Shown here: piece after piece, positions 61,229 through 64,000 of the stretch
Layout of the letters: every line of letters begins with the position of its first letter
How positions within the stretch are numbered: the first letter of the stretch is position 1
Assembly (NCBI GenBank): GCA_022818135.1
Contig: JAFMSR010000015.1
Coordinates: 32,879,117-32,943,116, forward strand
Direction: 5' to 3'
Source of the DNA: Saxidomus purpurata
Taxonomy: Eukaryota; Mollusca; Bivalvia; Venerida; Veneridae
DNA length: 64,000 nucleotides
Notes under the pieces: generated by a model
Told to the model about the DNA's origin: nothing
What the model saw: the letters and a program-made list of their open reading frames with translations, nothing else
Database searches by the model: none
Program-made: the position numbers and the translations under genes

Positions 61229-62230
61229 CTATACCCTAAAACGTTTACCGAGTATGTTCAGGCACAAACATAGTAAAAAGAAAATTATATGAGTACGTAT
61301 ATTTACAGATATTGAATTCAAAACTCAAAATGGAGGATTAGCTTCTTATGATTTCTCGCAGATGATATTTCTAAGTTAAACAAAGCAGCGTTAGAATTTA
61401 AAGTTTTCAACACATAACCGAAACTACTGATTTCTGACAAAAGGAATCAACTACTAAATAATAAATCAGAGCTCAAAATTGTGTTTTGAAAATGGGGCGC
61501 TTCCAAATATCTAATTAACATCCTTCCGAAAAGTTAAATTGTCACAACTGTTCTATTTTTAACCTGATTTTAAGAATTCTTTTATTTTCATGACGAACGT
61601 TATCATTATGGCGAAATAAAGTCCGAGTTTCGTTTTCCTTTAAATTAGACACATGTACGTTTTATCATTGCATAACTTATTTTATTTCTAACATTTTTAC
61701 CAGGCACGTTATATTCTAAGTTAAACATGTCAATTATCATTCCATAAGAAGAGCTATCACTCGAATTTGACGAATACCCCCGAAGTAGTGTCTATGACTT
61801 TGACCGTCAAGATTTGAATGCATGATTTGCGCATGATACATCATCTCCATGTGCTGAACATTTGAGCGAAGTTATTTTAAAATCCTTAAATGCATAACAG
61901 AGTTAGTCTGAACACGATAAAATGTCTTGAGACAGACGGTCAAACAGAGAGAAATTGTGCATCGCGTTGTCTCTGTGCGCGGGACGTCTGTGTTGAGTTA
62001 TTTTATAATATTTCAATGCACGACATAGTTATTAATGCAAAACAGGTAAAATAATAGTTGAAAACCTACGCATGTACGTGCTTTCAACATAGCAAACATT
62101 TATTTCTTGAAATTTTAGAAGATGCTTGGATAACAACCAAACTTTATTTACGACTACTGTATGACCCTAGATGTATTTATGTGGTGATACAATTATGTCG
62201 GCCAGGGGGGTTGGGACCTGGCAATGGGGG

Positions 62231-62362
62231 TCATTTTCCATACTCCAGATGTCTGTTGTAGGGACGTGGGTCTTGCAGGCGACACGTTGTCTTGGTGTGC
62301 TGAACATTACCATGAATACCGGATCCCTTTTCGAAAAATATTTTTTTACCAGATACCGCCAT
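62231..62362 (-). pseudogene. start-codon remnant of second B-box gene
   Basis: The first 14 codons (M-A-V-S-G-K-K-I-F-F-E-K-G-S) match the 51-56 kb gene exactly. The sequence then switches at a GGATCC to unrelated DNA and stops after 43 codons. This marks the deletion or replacement breakpoint that removed the B-boxes. Confidence 0.7.
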
Positions 62363-62770
62363 ATTTCATGAAACAATTAGAAAGCACCAAAATGGTACAG
62401 TACAAACATCATCCACATACCACTTTAAATTGTCATAATATGTAACAAAGATAGTGTTTAACCTCCTCGAGAATTCACTGATTACTTTGATAAATGTTTG
62501 CTACTTAGTCTCGTTTACTATGTTAACATTTGAGTTATAATACGCGGAAGAATTGCTTCAGTTTTTCCGTGTATCCGAGTCATATGACCTTATTGTAGTT
62601 AATAATAATGACAGGCGATCACAAAATTTTTCCACATGAAGGTAATTATATAACTCCATAAATAAGCTTGATACCTACATACCATACAGTAGGTAATTCT
62701 CACCACATTGTAAACGTTACTGATGAACAATCCCTTTATTCTACTTATAACAGGCCTCTTACCCACGCTT
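62319..62770 (-). repeat. duplicated block Z, copy 2 (5' flank of B-box gene)
   Basis: Matches 56392-56876. At its right end it runs directly into block X sequence (AAATATTGTCACCGCAG...), which shows the order of the tandem unit. Confidence 0.75.
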
Positions 62771-63583
62771 AAATATTGTCACCGCAGAAAAAAACACTAA
62801 AAAGTCTTATACCCTTGAATATATGAATACACCCGTTCCTGGTCAGGAACACTCTGCCTCTTCCAAATATGATATACACTGTTAGAGAAATGAAGGTGGT
62901 ACGTTGTTAAAACTATTTTTACCTTTACGTAAAAATGACCGACGTCTGCGAATGCCACCATGGCGCAGACCTCCCACAATTTCCTACCAACCTCTACATA
63001 CAGAAAGACCCAGGTTTTTACCACAACCAAGACGTCCACACACAATAATATATCGATCGTCTAGAACCACTACTTCCAAAACAAATCGAAAGAGAACACT
63101 ATAAAAATCTAAATATGAGTATAGAAACGAACATAACAAGCCGCAATATTCTAAATATAACGCAAAATACGACAATCCTAAATAGCAGCGCGTGCACGGA
63201 CATACATTTGTAGCACTCCGCATAACAGATCTGAATTTGCTTATTTTACCGGCAAATTTCTTTCAACACTTTCGTAACTAAAACTGTTGGCTGGTTAGAA
63301 TAGTATTACATAAAATTGTTCTGTAGCTATAATTTACTTCTGCACTTGTATTGTATTGCTGCCAACTTATAAGTGGAAAGTACTTGAGGCTCAAACCATT
63401 TGCTGAACTTTTGACAATAAATTATGTCTAAACTAATTCTACCGGTTAAAATTGAACTTTAATACCAAACTCTTACCCCTACATTTACGAGCATAAACTA
63501 AAACGTGTTTGTAGGTATTGGATATGGTGTGATGTTCACAAAAAGTATCAGTAATGATATCTTCTGATGAATATCACATATTA
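62771..63583 (+). repeat. duplicated block X, next unit
   Basis: Homologous to 46025-47461. The hypothetical exon here is degenerate: M-T-D-V-C-E-C-H-H-G-A-D-L, then an early stop. Its presence to the right of block Z implies that at least one more unit begins here. Confidence 0.75.
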
Positions 63584-63943
63584 TTACATACCTACTAATT
63601 TTTATCTAAATTTTCTTTAGTATTTGTGCAGTAAAATACAACATCCAAACACATATACATATCAAATTTTCCGTATCAGATGGATTTAGCCGTATCTTAT
63701 CTGTCCACCGTGTAAGTTGTACACAAATGCATATTCATATCATATTCCTACGCTAAAAGTTGAAAAACAGATCCACATTGATGCAGTAAAATAAGTGTAG
63801 TTTCATTGTCGTCACATTTTTTTATGTCTCATTTGCAGACAAATGAATACAACGTCTTTTTCGCATTAAAAGAACGGAAAGATGATTTACATTTTGCATT
63901 TACTTTTTATTAATGTTGTTTGTTTATACACGGAAGAAGGAAG
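63584..63943. other. AT-rich sequence, no gene seen
   Basis: No open frame of note. It leads into the promoter-like cluster at the window edge. Confidence 0.4.
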
Positions 63944-63967
63944 TGACGTCATCGACGTCATATAAAA
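63944..63967 (+). promoter_or_regulatory. CRE + CRE-like + TATA promoter cluster
   Basis: TGACGTCA at 63944-63951 is preceded by CGGAAGAAGGAAG, together an ETS/CRE-type composite. A second CGACGTCA (63953-63960) abuts TATAAAA (63961-63967). A transcription start would fall near 63990-64000. The gene itself is outside the window. Confidence 0.55.
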
Positions 63968-64000
63968 CGTGACACGAAATAGCGCGTTATGTTGATTTTT

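Larger units (their letters stand above)
57865..61540. repeat. duplicated block Y, copy 2
   Basis: Partner of 48185-52631 and shorter overall: it lacks the CAT repeat region but gains a retroposon at 59599. Similarity ends abruptly after the phrase GTTTTGAAAATGGGGCGC and TCCGAAAAGTTA at about 61540. Confidence 0.8.

Noticed and set aside
1..64000. CRISPR arrays, bacterial operons, ribosomal RNA genes
   Set aside because: None seen. Intron-exon structure and repeat content are those of an animal genome.

Overview
The window is animal (metazoan) genomic DNA: visibly AT-rich, with short coding exons split by GT-AG introns, long gene-poor stretches, many microsatellites, tRNA-derived SINEs and small terminal-inverted-repeat elements. 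The dispersed repeats, and a tandem family of TNF ligands beside B-box/SPRY genes, fit a bivalve mollusc best (a clam-like genome is my guess). The species cannot be named from the sequence alone.

Layout. 1-9.5 kb: no intact gene; a degenerate minisatellite, a decayed TTF-type zinc-finger fragment and a dispersed molluscan-type repeat. 9.7-35 kb: a cluster of three plus-strand type II membrane TNF-superfamily ligands (14.3-18.1, 24.4-26.7 and 32.8-34.9 kb). All three have three coding exons with the same intron phases (0, then 1). The first gene has an extra complete copy of exon 1 at 11.3 kb, inside a roughly 2.5-kb tandem duplication. Each copy carries a TA-flanked inverted-repeat element just upstream of the first exon. 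35-42.5 kb: no gene seen; several MITEs. 42.6-44.4 kb: a small secreted protein with one LDL-receptor class A module followed by glycine/aspartate-rich heptad repeats. 44.9-45.5 kb: a dead LINE reverse-transcriptase tail.

46-64 kb: a tandemly repeated block. Its main gene lies on the minus strand (51.1-56.4 kb) and encodes two B-boxes, a coiled coil and, at the C-terminal end, a SPRY domain in four exons (TRIM-like without a RING). A second copy (60-62.4 kb) keeps three of four SPRY exons and the start-codon region but has lost the B-box and coiled-coil exons and the first SPRY exon. A further block begins at 62.8 kb and runs toward the window edge, so the array probably continues. The last 60 bases hold a strong-looking ETS/CRE/TATA promoter for a gene outside the window.

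TNF ligands and B-box/SPRY proteins are both typical innate-immune families that expand in bivalves. I read the window as an immune-type gene neighbourhood shaped by local duplication and transposons. The link between the families is inference from proximity only.
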